DNA of 60,585 bases from Caldilineaceae bacterium (GTDB lineage Bacteria > Chloroflexota > Anaerolineae > Caldilineales > Caldilineaceae): assembly GCA_020634755.1 (NCBI GenBank), contig JACKBC010000042.1, forward strand, positions 1-60,585, read 5' to 3'. Below, piece after piece: positions 16,301-23,912 of this stretch (the stretch's first letter is position 1; every line of letters begins with the position of its first letter). The position numbers and the translations under genes were made by a program. The notes under the pieces are model-generated. The model did not search any database and was not told where the DNA came from. It saw nothing but the letters and a program-made list of their open reading frames with translations.

Positions 16301-18812
16301 TGCTGCGGTCACCCGAAAAACTGCCGTCAAGCGAGTAATATACCCGAATGGCACTTACTGGTTCGCTGCCAGGATGAAAGAGGGTATAGGTAATGGGGAT
16401 ACTTGCTGTGCTGTAGATATTTGGAAGCGAGTAACTATCCACAGATCCAAAATTCTGCGAATTTATCACTACAGATCCTGGCTGATTATAAAGCCAACGT
16501 TCTAATCGATAAGTAGATTTATTATTGAGATATACCTGCTTATCACTGTCACTTCCAAGTGTCAAGTCGACATGACCATCACCATCTATATCAGCCCAGG
16601 CTACGGTATTAACCCACTCATTTATAACAAAAGCTGGATAATCTTGTAAATTTGTTTTATCATTCAAGTAAATTCTAACCGACTGACCAACTGACGTAAG
16701 ATCAAGATCGCCGTCGCTATCAATGTCGGCAAACATGACCTGTGAAGCACCATCTCTATTGTTAGAAGACCAAACTGCTGTCTTTTGTAACCCTCCCAAC
16801 TTGTTTAGATACAAGCTAATAGATTGGTTTTCAACACCGATCACGCAATCTAGTAAACCGTCACCATTCACATCCCCCCAGATTATACTTGTTATTGACC
16901 CATTAACTGACAATGTCCAAGCTGCAACGTTTTGTAATATACCAACATCATTTAAATAAAGTTCAATCTGATTTCCCCTGACCACTGAAAGATCAAGGTC
17001 ACTATCCCCATCAATATCTGCCCAGGCAACAGTAGACGATGACATATTTTCAATAGACCATATCGAAGCCTTTTGCAAGTGCTTGCCTGTATTTAAATAG
17101 AGATTTAGATTGTCACCAACGGCGGCAAGATCCATATCGCCATCATTATCTAGGTCTCCCCAAGCAACACTGGATACAATCCCGTCATCCTCTGACGTCC
17201 ATGAAGCTGTTCTTGATAAAACACCTTCATCGTTTAAATAGACCTGAGTTTGTGTACCACCTATAGCAAGATCAAGATCATGGTCACCATCTACATCTCC
17301 CCATTCAGCTGTGTAAGTCCAATCACTATCCTCTGACATCCATGTGGGAGAATTTTGCAAAGCTCCACCGTCGTTCAAGTAAAGCAGACTAGGGCCATCA
17401 CCATTACCTGCAGCAAGATCAATGTCACCATCACGATCTACATCCCCCCAGGCGAATGCGTTTGCTTCGTATCCATCAATGACATTCCAAACTTCCGATG
17501 TATTTAAGGTTACTCCATTATTTAAGTAAAGCTTGACACCACGGAAATCATTGCCCGCTGCCAAATCCAGATCTCCATCAGCGTCTACATCTCCCCAAGC
17601 AATATTTGAAGTGACATCATTGTCTTCGGCATTCCATATGGGGATTGAGTCTATAACTCCACTTTGGTTCAGATATAGTGTTGTACCCCCACTTAAGTCA
17701 AGATCGCCATCACCATCTATATCTACCCAAGCAATATTTGAAAGTCTATAATTTTCAGCCCTCCAAATAGCGTTTTCTTGTAACCTTGTGCCTTGATTTT
17801 TATAGACTGTAATACTGTCGAGATTTCCAACTGCTAAATCGGGGTCACCATCATTATCGAAATCACCCCATGAAATACTTAATGTCTCATCTAGTGTTTG
17901 TGAATTCCAATTTGGTGTACCCTGTAAATGACCACTTTCGTTTAAATAGATTTTCTCACCGCCATCCGAATAACAGAAGCAAGATGATTCATAAGTGGTT
18001 CTATTACCAGTAGCAAGGTCGAGATCGCCGTCACCGTCTACATCTCCCCAGGCAATGCTTGTTGTTACGTCTGTGCTAGCCGAAATCCATGCAGGTATGG
18101 CCTGTAACCTTCCACCTTCATTTAGGTAGACTTTGTCTTCACCCCCTTTATAACACTCACAAGATGATTCATAGATGGGTTCATTCCCAATAGCTAAGTC
18201 GAGATCGCCGTCACCATCTACATCTCCCCAAGCAATGCTTGTTGTTGCATCGTTGCTAGATGAAATCCATGTAGGGGTAGTTTGAAGATTTCCGTCTTCA
18301 TTAAGATATACTTTTTCTGTACCACCTTGATGACAATTACATACATCATAATCAAAATATGGACGATTACCAACAGCTAAGTCGAGATCACCATCATTAT
18401 CTACATCTCCCCATGCAATGCTTGATGTGTTATCTCTATCTTCAGAAATCAACGTTGCGGTTGGTTGCAGTATTCCATTTTCATTAATATACAGCTGATT
18501 TGCAGCACCGAATCCATTTCCCACGGCCAAATCGAGATCACCATCATTATCTACATCACCCCACGCTATGCTAACTGTTTCAGTCACAGTTGCAGAATAC
18601 CAATCAGGTGTTGTATTTAGCTTCACAGTAAGGTCTTGTTGTATTTGTGGTTGACTTGCAGCATATATCTTTGCCATCATAGATTGACTGTCCAGGGAAA
18701 ATATGAGTATGTTAATACTGTGTAGACATATTGCATAGAAAATATTTTGTCTATAATATATTTTTTGCAAACGCAAAATCTTGAGGAATATCTTAATAGA
18801 GTATAGATTCAT
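13323..18812 (-). CDS. Secreted VCBS/FG-GAP repeat protein with HEXXH zincin-like region
   Basis: 1829 residues with an N-terminal hydrophobic segment (FYAICLHSINILIF) that may act as a long signal sequence. Residues about 78-770 hold 14 tandem repeats built on AWGDVDGDGDLDLAVGN, the Ca-binding FG-GAP/VCBS propeller motif. Repeats 2-4 carry CxC inserts (VCNCHQGG, SCECYKGG, SCFCYSDGG). A HELGHYLFFVPDN site at 1159-1163 suggests a zinc metallopeptidase, with an SVMTDPYEESY segment downstream that may be the Met-turn. Near 1447-1490 is a low-complexity block of RARAWGG units. The very C-terminus is GRIYLPIIRQ, similar to the end of the protein at 25560-27317. The gene starts 16 bases after the NB-ARC gene and is probably co-transcribed with it. 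Likely extracellular; target unknown. Confidence 0.85.
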   Translation of the reverse strand: MNLYSIKIFLKILRLQKIYYRQNIFYAICLHSINILIFSLDSQSMMAKIYAASQPQIQQDLTVKLNTTPDWYSATVTETVSIAWGDVDNDGDLDLAVGNGFGAANQLYINENGILQPTATLISEDRDNTSSIAWGDVDNDGDLDLAVGNRPYFDYDVCNCHQGGTEKVYLNEDGNLQTTPTWISSSNDATTSIAWGDVDGDGDLDLAIGNEPIYESSCECYKGGEDKVYLNEGGRLQAIPAWISASTDVTTSIAWGDVDGDGDLDLATGNRTTYESSCFCYSDGGEKIYLNESGHLQGTPNWNSQTLDETLSISWGDFDNDGDPDLAVGNLDSITVYKNQGTRLQENAIWRAENYRLSNIAWVDIDGDGDLDLSGGTTLYLNQSGVIDSIPIWNAEDNDVTSNIAWGDVDADGDLDLAAGNDFRGVKLYLNNGVTLNTSEVWNVIDGYEANAFAWGDVDRDGDIDLAAGNGDGPSLLYLNDGGALQNSPTWMSEDSDWTYTAEWGDVDGDHDLDLAIGGTQTQVYLNDEGVLSRTASWTSEDDGIVSSVAWGDLDNDGDMDLAAVGDNLNLYLNTGKHLQKASIWSIENMSSSTVAWADIDGDSDLDLSVVRGNQIELYLNDVGILQNVAAWTLSVNGSITSIIWGDVNGDGLLDCVIGVENQSISLYLNKLGGLQKTAVWSSNNRDGASQVMFADIDSDGDLDLTSVGQSVRIYLNDKTNLQDYPAFVINEWVNTVAWADIDGDGHVDLTLGSDSDKQVYLNNKSTYRLERWLYNQPGSVVINSQNFGSVDSYSLPNIYSTASIPITYTLFHPGSEPVSAIRVYYSLDGSFSGDRSNWRVAEPTSDTQIANLSSSPYPTRTVTNTHVFHWDVWGSGFFGQSDNVVLRIEALPNLKPVPNGVPGPYQHGYVSTQSFPFRVRGTQIRVVHDDPTQTPARRASIYRLPVEQTQVADPVKAISGKELQTDQHGYLQGRGRLKIGDRLFALAPISATEKYTVYHTSAAVTPTGLEPYTVNASGIQTLTVSSANTFLLYNLVVSLEWDARNDPTFMTQLENDLRRTSQILYDLTNGQAALGDVRIYHDKGFWGTADVVIAASNNQRPNAILGGSVLTPTTDVDINGNLIPDAYVPGQVRMGATWNRFGNPNGTLGEDWPRTLAHELGHYLFFVPDNYIGVSPDRQFVQLVDCQGSVMTDPYEESYSEFLTIDQWHTDACQRSVAAVYLGRPDWDTITRFYPMLDSRGDNPGPSQLPLAVTRITTLAPPQPSTTLAAPFFPLINQQGQTISVADGRGQAYLFKTGANTDPTDDYLIALGTPIGDLVQARGAAPGDRLCVFDYEHQPLRIGCLSPIGNTPSPVALSEVADWSPQIQVSGINTNTVVVTVTNVTVDNLAVQLLPAMGVASAEIPMTQQGNAFVQTVTAADGAYFGFVRIWAPGSNPIKEMIVEYSANEAWDGRARAWGGSSDAWGGRARAWGGRAYGWGGRARAWGAPVMSSDGQVSIFPLENPFAGGVHYTLQTVAFPPTLPTWLTPVGQAYRIVSDGTLSRSAILFNYLSRDVPDGYENLLNIYYSRDEGQTWQRLATDLDTYRNQASGPVLGEGIYLLVATIPLKPALSAGWNSFGYPAQASQPIAQALASIDGKYTIVHHYRAAPAPTWQTYAPDVAPPFDIVVNDLEQMELGQTYWLYATEPITLYVGVGDQVIASSSAATTTNTPSAPAIFYGWIEPGINFSPVKDMTVTAQIDGDFCGETTVQLFNGRLGYVMRVAANESQQELQRCGIYGEKVTFFVGDRVMAQTSLWNNQETHLLSLSQDDNESGPRSGRIYLPIIRQ
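14341..14465 (-). repeat. Internal coding repeat (RARAWGG units)
   Basis: About five units of roughly 21 bases encode GGRARAWGG variants within the large secreted protein. DNA-level GC here is far above that of the FG-GAP region. Confidence 0.8.
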
Positions 18813-18828
18813 TATATATAAGCCTACT

Positions 18829-21624
18829 TCACGATGATATCATTAGTGTTCTAATGGATTGTATCTGGTTCAGATCGAAGGGATGCCTTGCCAGCAAACC
18901 AATACTTCTTTGAAATGCAACATCTGCTTCATTTAGACGTCCCATCTGCCTAAGAACCTCCCCCTTAAGCCCCCAACAGAGGCCAGCTTCTACATCTAGT
19001 GTATCTGCGGCAACTAACGCTTCGTCAATGAGTTCATTGGCCCGACTGAAGTCGCCTTGATTGAGCATGATCCGTGCTTGTAAACGTAAAATTTCCGATC
19101 GGGTTTCTGACTCGTCAATGCGCTCGCTGATCTGATTTGCCTGGGCCAAATAGGATTCTGCCTGACTGAGTTCACCTTGCAAGAGATGCCAACGAGCATA
19201 GTTGATTTGCACATGGATGGCCAAATCTTCCAGTTGATGCACTTGGACAATTTGATCAGCCGCCTCAATATACGGCAAAGCCGCCTGGGCATTGTCTTGA
19301 CGCAAATAATTGAAAGCCAGGTTAGACAAAACCCGACCTTCGCCATCGACATCACCGATTTGTCGGTAAATCTGTAGCGCGCGTTCGTTATACTTCTCGC
19401 ACTGGGCAAACTGCCCCAATTCTTCAGCTTGAATGGCCAGATTGAGCCAGAGACCGGCCAAACGCCGATGATCGGCAAGGGCTTGGGCGGCCTTTACGCC
19501 TTCTTGCCAACACTGATGAGCGCGTTCCGTATTGCCCTGGATATCAAAGATATTGCCCAAACTGAGCAGACCACTGATTCTAGCCGCCGTCGGTTCTACC
19601 GGTAAGAGCGCAAAGGCTTCCTCAATCAACTGTTGTCCCGTTGCCAAATCGCCGCGCTGCGCCAGCACGGTGCCGTGCCGGATGAGCAAATAGCCCCGTT
19701 GGTGTTGCCCAGCCGGTGATTGCAGATGGCGTAGCGCAGCAATACCCCGTTCCGACCAAACAAGCGCTTGTTGTCGTTCACGTGCCATCCACAGCTGGGC
19801 TAATGCCTCGCAAACATAAGCGCGATAGAGCGCTTGTTCTTCACTTTCCGCCAATCGTCCGAGTAGCTGTAGCGATTGCTGTAAATGGCGTTCCGCCTCT
19901 TCAGTCGCAGCCAGGCGTAGCGCAAACAGGCCACGCTTGAAATGCATCCGTGCATATAAAGGCGGATCGGTCTCGGCAATCTCAAGTGCCTGATCCAGCC
20001 AACCATATGCTTGTTGCCAATAGCCGCGCCCATCTAGAAAACCAACCACGCCCACATTGGGTATGGTCAACGCCTCCAGAATAAGCACAAATTCCTCTGT
20101 AGCTTCATGTTGAGCGCCCCAATTTACAATATCGACAATATTTTCCCATTCCAGACTAATGCGCAGAGGGAAAAGGTGATTTTTCTGTACAAAGTGCGCA
20201 TAGTAGTGAAGTGCGCGCGACTGGTAATTCAGTTGCAAGGCGACTAGCTTCTCAGTTGCAAAAATGAAGAGCAATGTATGGAGCCGATAGCGCTCTAAGT
20301 ATCCCGCTGACTCATCGGTATCTATCTGAGCCAGTGTATGGTCACGCACAACATAGGGTTCGATTAATGACAGCGCTTCCAACTGAGCCAGCGCCCTCTT
20401 CATTCTTGGTATTGGGACTTCCGCTACGGCGGCGGCGGCTTCAACAGAGAATTCAGCCTTTTTAAAGACAGCCAGAGAGCAAAATAGCGTTTTCAAGGTG
20501 GTTGGCAAGCGGCTGTAACTCATCTCCAAAGTCGCGCGTACGTCCTTGCTGGTTTCGTTCCAATCAGACAGATTCTCTAGTCTTGTGCGTTCATCAGCAA
20601 GATACTCATAATATTCAGATGGGCGCATATAGGTTGATTGAGCCAGATCGCTGGCTACGATCCGCAACGCTAAAGGTAACCCACCTACTAATGCAATAAT
20701 CTTTTCCAGTGCGTTCCGATCTTCGTCGATATACACTTCAGCGGCTGATTTCATAAAGAACGCCAATCCGTCCGCCAATTCATGCGCGCCAAATGGCTGT
20801 ACTTCGATAGTAACTGCCTCGGTGCTCAATATCCGTCGATTGGTTGTTGTAATTAAAACAACGCTTGGGCTTGTAGTGGGTGGACGAAGCAGATGAATTT
20901 CATCAGTCTGATAGGTGCTATCCAATACAATCAAAGCTTTTTTCTTGGCGAGTACCTCGCGCAGCACCGCGCTGCGCGTCTCTACATCCTGCAATTCGCT
21001 GACGTCACGCCCAAATGCCTGCGCAAAGGAATAAAGAATCGACATTGTGTCCGACTTATCCACTTGCGCCCACAACACGCCGTCGGGAAAATGTTCACGC
21101 AATTCATATGCTGCTTTGGCAGCCAAGACGGTTTTCCCAACCCCAGGCATTCCCTGGAGGATACATACCGATTCACCCGAAAGTAATGCTTTCTTCAGTT
21201 GGGCAAACTCTGTATCTCGCCCATGAATCTGTGCGGGCGCCGGTACTGCCTGGAAGACGGCGCCTACGCTTACTGGGTGATCATTAGCAGATGGCTCATC
21301 AGTTCCTCGCTCCCATCTTACAATCAGATCAAGCATTTGCTTCTCTTGAGAAGCTCTAACTAAGCTCTCAATTTCCTCTATTCCTCTATGGTTAGCCGCT
21401 TTTAATAGCAAACCCACTTCTTGGCGCGTCAGATTCAAAGCCGCCGCAATGGAGAGAATGCCTTTCCAATCGCGCGGGCGTTTCACCCTGCCTTCTAACC
21501 AACTCTGAATTGTTTTTAGCGGCAATTCTGTAATTTCAGCCAGTTGTCCGGCAGAGCGGAGCTCCCGTTGCGCAAAATGATATAAAAGGTCTCCAAAATG
21601 AGTGGGCAATTCAGATGTATTCAT
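18829..21624 (-). CDS. HTH / NB-ARC (STAND) / TPR regulator, AfsR-like
   Basis: 931 residues. Residues about 20-80 form a helix-turn-helix (SAGQLAEITELPLKTIQSWLEG). The NB-ARC NTPase follows: Walker A GMPGVGKTVLA near 157-166, Walker B KALIVLDST, LITTTNRRIL sensor strand, and GGLPLALRIV near 312. The C-terminal half (from about residue 480) is TPR repeats with A/Y/L spacing (for example RMHFKRGLFALRLAATEEAERHL). Known relatives are ATP-dependent transcription regulators of the SARP/LAL/AfsR type, in which TPRs sense a ligand or partner. The next gene 16 bases downstream encodes the large secreted protein, a plausible target. No clear ribosome site precedes the ATG. Confidence 0.88.
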   Translation of the reverse strand: MNTSELPTHFGDLLYHFAQRELRSAGQLAEITELPLKTIQSWLEGRVKRPRDWKGILSIAAALNLTRQEVGLLLKAANHRGIEEIESLVRASQEKQMLDLIVRWERGTDEPSANDHPVSVGAVFQAVPAPAQIHGRDTEFAQLKKALLSGESVCILQGMPGVGKTVLAAKAAYELREHFPDGVLWAQVDKSDTMSILYSFAQAFGRDVSELQDVETRSAVLREVLAKKKALIVLDSTYQTDEIHLLRPPTTSPSVVLITTTNRRILSTEAVTIEVQPFGAHELADGLAFFMKSAAEVYIDEDRNALEKIIALVGGLPLALRIVASDLAQSTYMRPSEYYEYLADERTRLENLSDWNETSKDVRATLEMSYSRLPTTLKTLFCSLAVFKKAEFSVEAAAAVAEVPIPRMKRALAQLEALSLIEPYVVRDHTLAQIDTDESAGYLERYRLHTLLFIFATEKLVALQLNYQSRALHYYAHFVQKNHLFPLRISLEWENIVDIVNWGAQHEATEEFVLILEALTIPNVGVVGFLDGRGYWQQAYGWLDQALEIAETDPPLYARMHFKRGLFALRLAATEEAERHLQQSLQLLGRLAESEEQALYRAYVCEALAQLWMARERQQALVWSERGIAALRHLQSPAGQHQRGYLLIRHGTVLAQRGDLATGQQLIEEAFALLPVEPTAARISGLLSLGNIFDIQGNTERAHQCWQEGVKAAQALADHRRLAGLWLNLAIQAEELGQFAQCEKYNERALQIYRQIGDVDGEGRVLSNLAFNYLRQDNAQAALPYIEAADQIVQVHQLEDLAIHVQINYARWHLLQGELSQAESYLAQANQISERIDESETRSEILRLQARIMLNQGDFSRANELIDEALVAADTLDVEAGLCWGLKGEVLRQMGRLNEADVAFQRSIGLLARHPFDLNQIQSIRTLMISS

Positions 21625-21673
21625 AATATATATCTGCGGTTGAGGACAAATAAGAAACGAATCGATACTGGCT

Positions 21674-21690
21674 GCCTGAATGTTTCAGGC
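21674..21690. promoter_or_regulatory. Small hairpin in the divergent intergenic region
   Basis: GCCTGAA-TGT-TTCAGGC followed by ATTTTTC. It lies between the NB-ARC gene and the secreted 157-aa protein gene. It may be an operator or weak terminator; the function is uncertain. Confidence 0.4.
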
Positions 21691-21848
21691 ATTTTTCAGG
21701 CGATCTGCCCCGTGTTTGCGCCCAAATTTGCCGCTATTCTATCGACATCACCGCCACATATCAGAACGTGCCGGAGGTGATAACAAATCAATCAGGTTTT
21801 TCAACAGTGTGTATAGTTAACAACAATTCAGATTCGGAGGGATATCTT

Positions 21849-22322
21849 ATGAAACACAAGTTAATGTCAATGGCCTTGATCCTGGCAATTTTGCTGACCA
21901 CATGGGCACCAAAGAGTGCGTATGCTCAATCACAAGGTGATGAGCTTGGCGGCCTCTTGGACAGGCTAACGGGTTTAACCGCCGCACTTGATGCCAAAGG
22001 GTACACAATCGTCCACATCGGCGTCGACAAATTGAAGGAAGGGCAAAATTTTACCTATAGCCGCAACTTATACACTGGTAACGACTATGTGATTTTGGGA
22101 ATGGGTGGTGTTGGTGTTTCCGATATGGACATCAAGCTCTTTGACGGAAACGATCGCTTAGTTGATAAAGATACTTCACAGGAAAACCTGGCGTTAGTTG
22201 AGGTTAGACCTACACGTAGTGGAATCTTTAAAATTCAGCCATCCATCTATGCTTTGGGCCGCGGGTACTCTAGCGATAACGACTACTTTGTTATATACCT
22301 CATTGCTTTTAAACGCTCCTAA
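21849..22322 (+). CDS. Small secreted protein of unknown function (157 aa)
   Basis: The ATG at 21849 has GGAGGG upstream, so an in-frame start at 21768 is not used. A classical signal peptide (KHKLMSMALILAILLTTWAP, cleavage after AYA) leaves a mature part of about 130 residues. That part has an FTYSRNLYTGNDYVILGMGG stretch and alternating aspartates (VSDMDIKLFDGNDRLVDKD), suggesting a beta-sandwich, perhaps of the pre-peptidase C-terminal (PPC) type. I do not recognise a family with confidence. It is divergent from the NB-ARC regulator and could be its target. Confidence 0.8.
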   Translation: MKHKLMSMALILAILLTTWAPKSAYAQSQGDELGGLLDRLTGLTAALDAKGYTIVHIGVDKLKEGQNFTYSRNLYTGNDYVILGMGGVGVSDMDIKLFDGNDRLVDKDTSQENLALVEVRPTRSGIFKIQPSIYALGRGYSSDNDYFVIYLIAFKRS

Positions 22323-22342
22323 TTCGTTAAGCTGTATGTGAA

Positions 22343-22395
22343 TGGTTGCAGAAACCGGGAGCAAGTTGCGCTATATGAACTCTTGGTTTCTACAG
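22343..22395 (+). terminator. Possible terminator hairpin
   Basis: GCAGAAACC pairs with GGTTTCTACAG across a loop, shortly after the 157-aa protein stop. There is no strong T-run, so this is tentative. Confidence 0.4.
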
Positions 22396-22460
22396 CCCAT
22401 TTCAATTATCACTAACATTGTGTTGATATGGCCATAATGCAGTAAATTTCACCATCGCAT

Positions 22461-22527
22461 TGCTCGTTGGGGACGCTGCAGCGCCATCTGTTTACACGCA
22501 GATGGTGGGATCCCTACTCAATGAGCC
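22461..22527 (+). promoter_or_regulatory. Long leader hairpin before the 59-aa peptide gene
   Basis: CCATCTG-N8-CAGATGG forms the tip, and flanking CTCGTTGGGG / CTACTCAATGAG extend the stem imperfectly. It sits 26 bases before the peptide start and may be a regulatory leader (inference). Confidence 0.4.
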
Positions 22528-22552
22528 TCTAAATTACAAGAGGTAAATTGAG

Positions 22553-22732
22553 ATGAATACGAGTCGGTTCTTTAACACCTATCGGCAGTGGATTATTGTA
22601 TTGCTAATTGGATGCGGGCTGTTTATTACAGCTATTGCTTACCCAAAGTTTGGGCTTCATTCGATTGATTTGCATGACGCACAGCCAGCCATTGCAGACC
22701 CCATGCTGGGGAGTGGAGGAGGTCCGGGGTAG
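22553..22732 (+). CDS. 59-residue exported peptide with GSGGGPG tail
   Basis: ATG at 22553, stop TAG at 22730-22732, and GAGGT 10 bases upstream. Residues 1-12 are polar/basic (TSRFFNTYRQ), 13-29 are a hydrophobic segment (WIIVLLIGCGLFITAIA), and the remainder (about 30 residues) ends ADPMLGSGGGPG. This is the layout of an exported or membrane-anchored precursor peptide. No family is recognised. A perfect 20-bp inverted repeat that could terminate transcription begins six bases after the stop. It sits between the two NB-ARC regulator loci. Confidence 0.6.
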   Translation: MNTSRFFNTYRQWIIVLLIGCGLFITAIAYPKFGLHSIDLHDAQPAIADPMLGSGGGPG

Positions 22733-22737
22733 CAATT

Positions 22738-22796
22738 TCATGTCATATCAATGTTCTGAAGGAATTACAAATTCTGAGAACATTGATATGACATGA
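22738..22796. repeat. Perfect 20-bp inverted repeat
   Basis: Arms 22738-22757 and 22777-22796 are exact complements with a 19-base loop. It lies between the peptide gene and the convergent TPR gene, so it can serve as a two-way transcription stop or be a MITE. Confidence 0.85.
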
Positions 22797-22823
22797 CCGG
22801 TATGCATCACTCTCAAAATGAAT

Positions 22824-23912
22824 CTAACTCCCCATTTGCATTAGCGTCGTTTGAAGTTCCTCAACTGCATTGGTTTTCCAAGCAGAGTTGCCAAGTCGAT
22901 TAAATAACGCAATACTAGCTCGCAGTAATCTCTCACTCATTGATAAATTCCCATTTATTCGATAAGCCAGAGCCTGGTTTAGGTATAGTTTGCCAAGGTG
23001 CTCCTGGTCATGCAACTGTCGAAAAACTGGCTCAGCGGAATTAAAATGCTGCAATGCCAGCGTAGCTTGTTGATACATGATGTAAACAACACCGAGATTC
23101 ATATTGACAACAGCTTTTTGAAATCGATTATGCGATTTATCGAATAAGTCAATTGCTCGCTGATATGATGTTATTGCTTCCTCATATCGCATTAGCTTTT
23201 GCAACGGTGCTCCCAAATCGCGTAGAGCACAGGCGAGCTGATATTGATTACCACTTGCCTGCAATATGACGACAGACTGATTGAAACACCAAAGAGAAGT
23301 CTCCCAATTTTGATCACCAAAATATATCCAGCCTTTTACCAATAATGAATTGGCATATTCAGGATGATTATCATCTACTAATTGTTGAGCATCATTTATT
23401 AACTGTAAGGCTAATCTAGGCTTCTGTTGCTGCCAAACGGTAAAGCCATAACGATTAAGCGCACGGGCGCGACGTTTGTCGTGACCCACTTCAGCAAAAC
23501 CCGCTGCACTTGCTGCATAATTTGTGCAGGCATCACCCAGATTGCCACTCAATTGATAAAGATAGCCAATATGTAGATGTAATTCAGCTGTAGCGATGCG
23601 GTCATCATATTTTTGGCTCAGGTGCAGCCCTTGTAACAAGAATGTCAACCAGCCTTCGCGATGGCCCCTTTTCTCAAATTTATCGGCTAACTGTAATAAC
23701 AATGCACTCGTAAGTGACCACTCCACGTCTAAGTGCATAGCGTAGTTCAAAATGTGCAATGCCTGAACATGCACTTCATCAGACATCGCCTCGCCACATG
23801 TTTGCACCTGCATTAAGCTGCGTTGCGTCATACGAACAGCAGCATGATGAAAAAACAAGGAGGGGTTATCAGTAGAATAACGATCTGTCGATGTCTCCAA
23901 AACTATTGCCAA
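22824..23912 (-). CDS. TPR-repeat protein
   Basis: 362 residues, almost wholly TPR-type helical pairs, for example AELHLHIGYLYQLSGNLGDACTNY, SLLVKGWIYFGDQNWETSL and AVVNMNLGVVYIMYQQATLALQHF. No signal peptide or catalytic motif. Its start overlaps the end of the upstream NB-ARC gene by 10 bases, so the two are translated together. Together they reproduce, as two chains, the NB-ARC + TPR layout of the single protein at 18829-21624 (inference: split AfsR-like regulator). Confidence 0.85.
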   Translation of the reverse strand: MAIVLETSTDRYSTDNPSLFFHHAAVRMTQRSLMQVQTCGEAMSDEVHVQALHILNYAMHLDVEWSLTSALLLQLADKFEKRGHREGWLTFLLQGLHLSQKYDDRIATAELHLHIGYLYQLSGNLGDACTNYAASAAGFAEVGHDKRRARALNRYGFTVWQQQKPRLALQLINDAQQLVDDNHPEYANSLLVKGWIYFGDQNWETSLWCFNQSVVILQASGNQYQLACALRDLGAPLQKLMRYEEAITSYQRAIDLFDKSHNRFQKAVVNMNLGVVYIMYQQATLALQHFNSAEPVFRQLHDQEHLGKLYLNQALAYRINGNLSMSERLLRASIALFNRLGNSAWKTNAVEELQTTLMQMGS

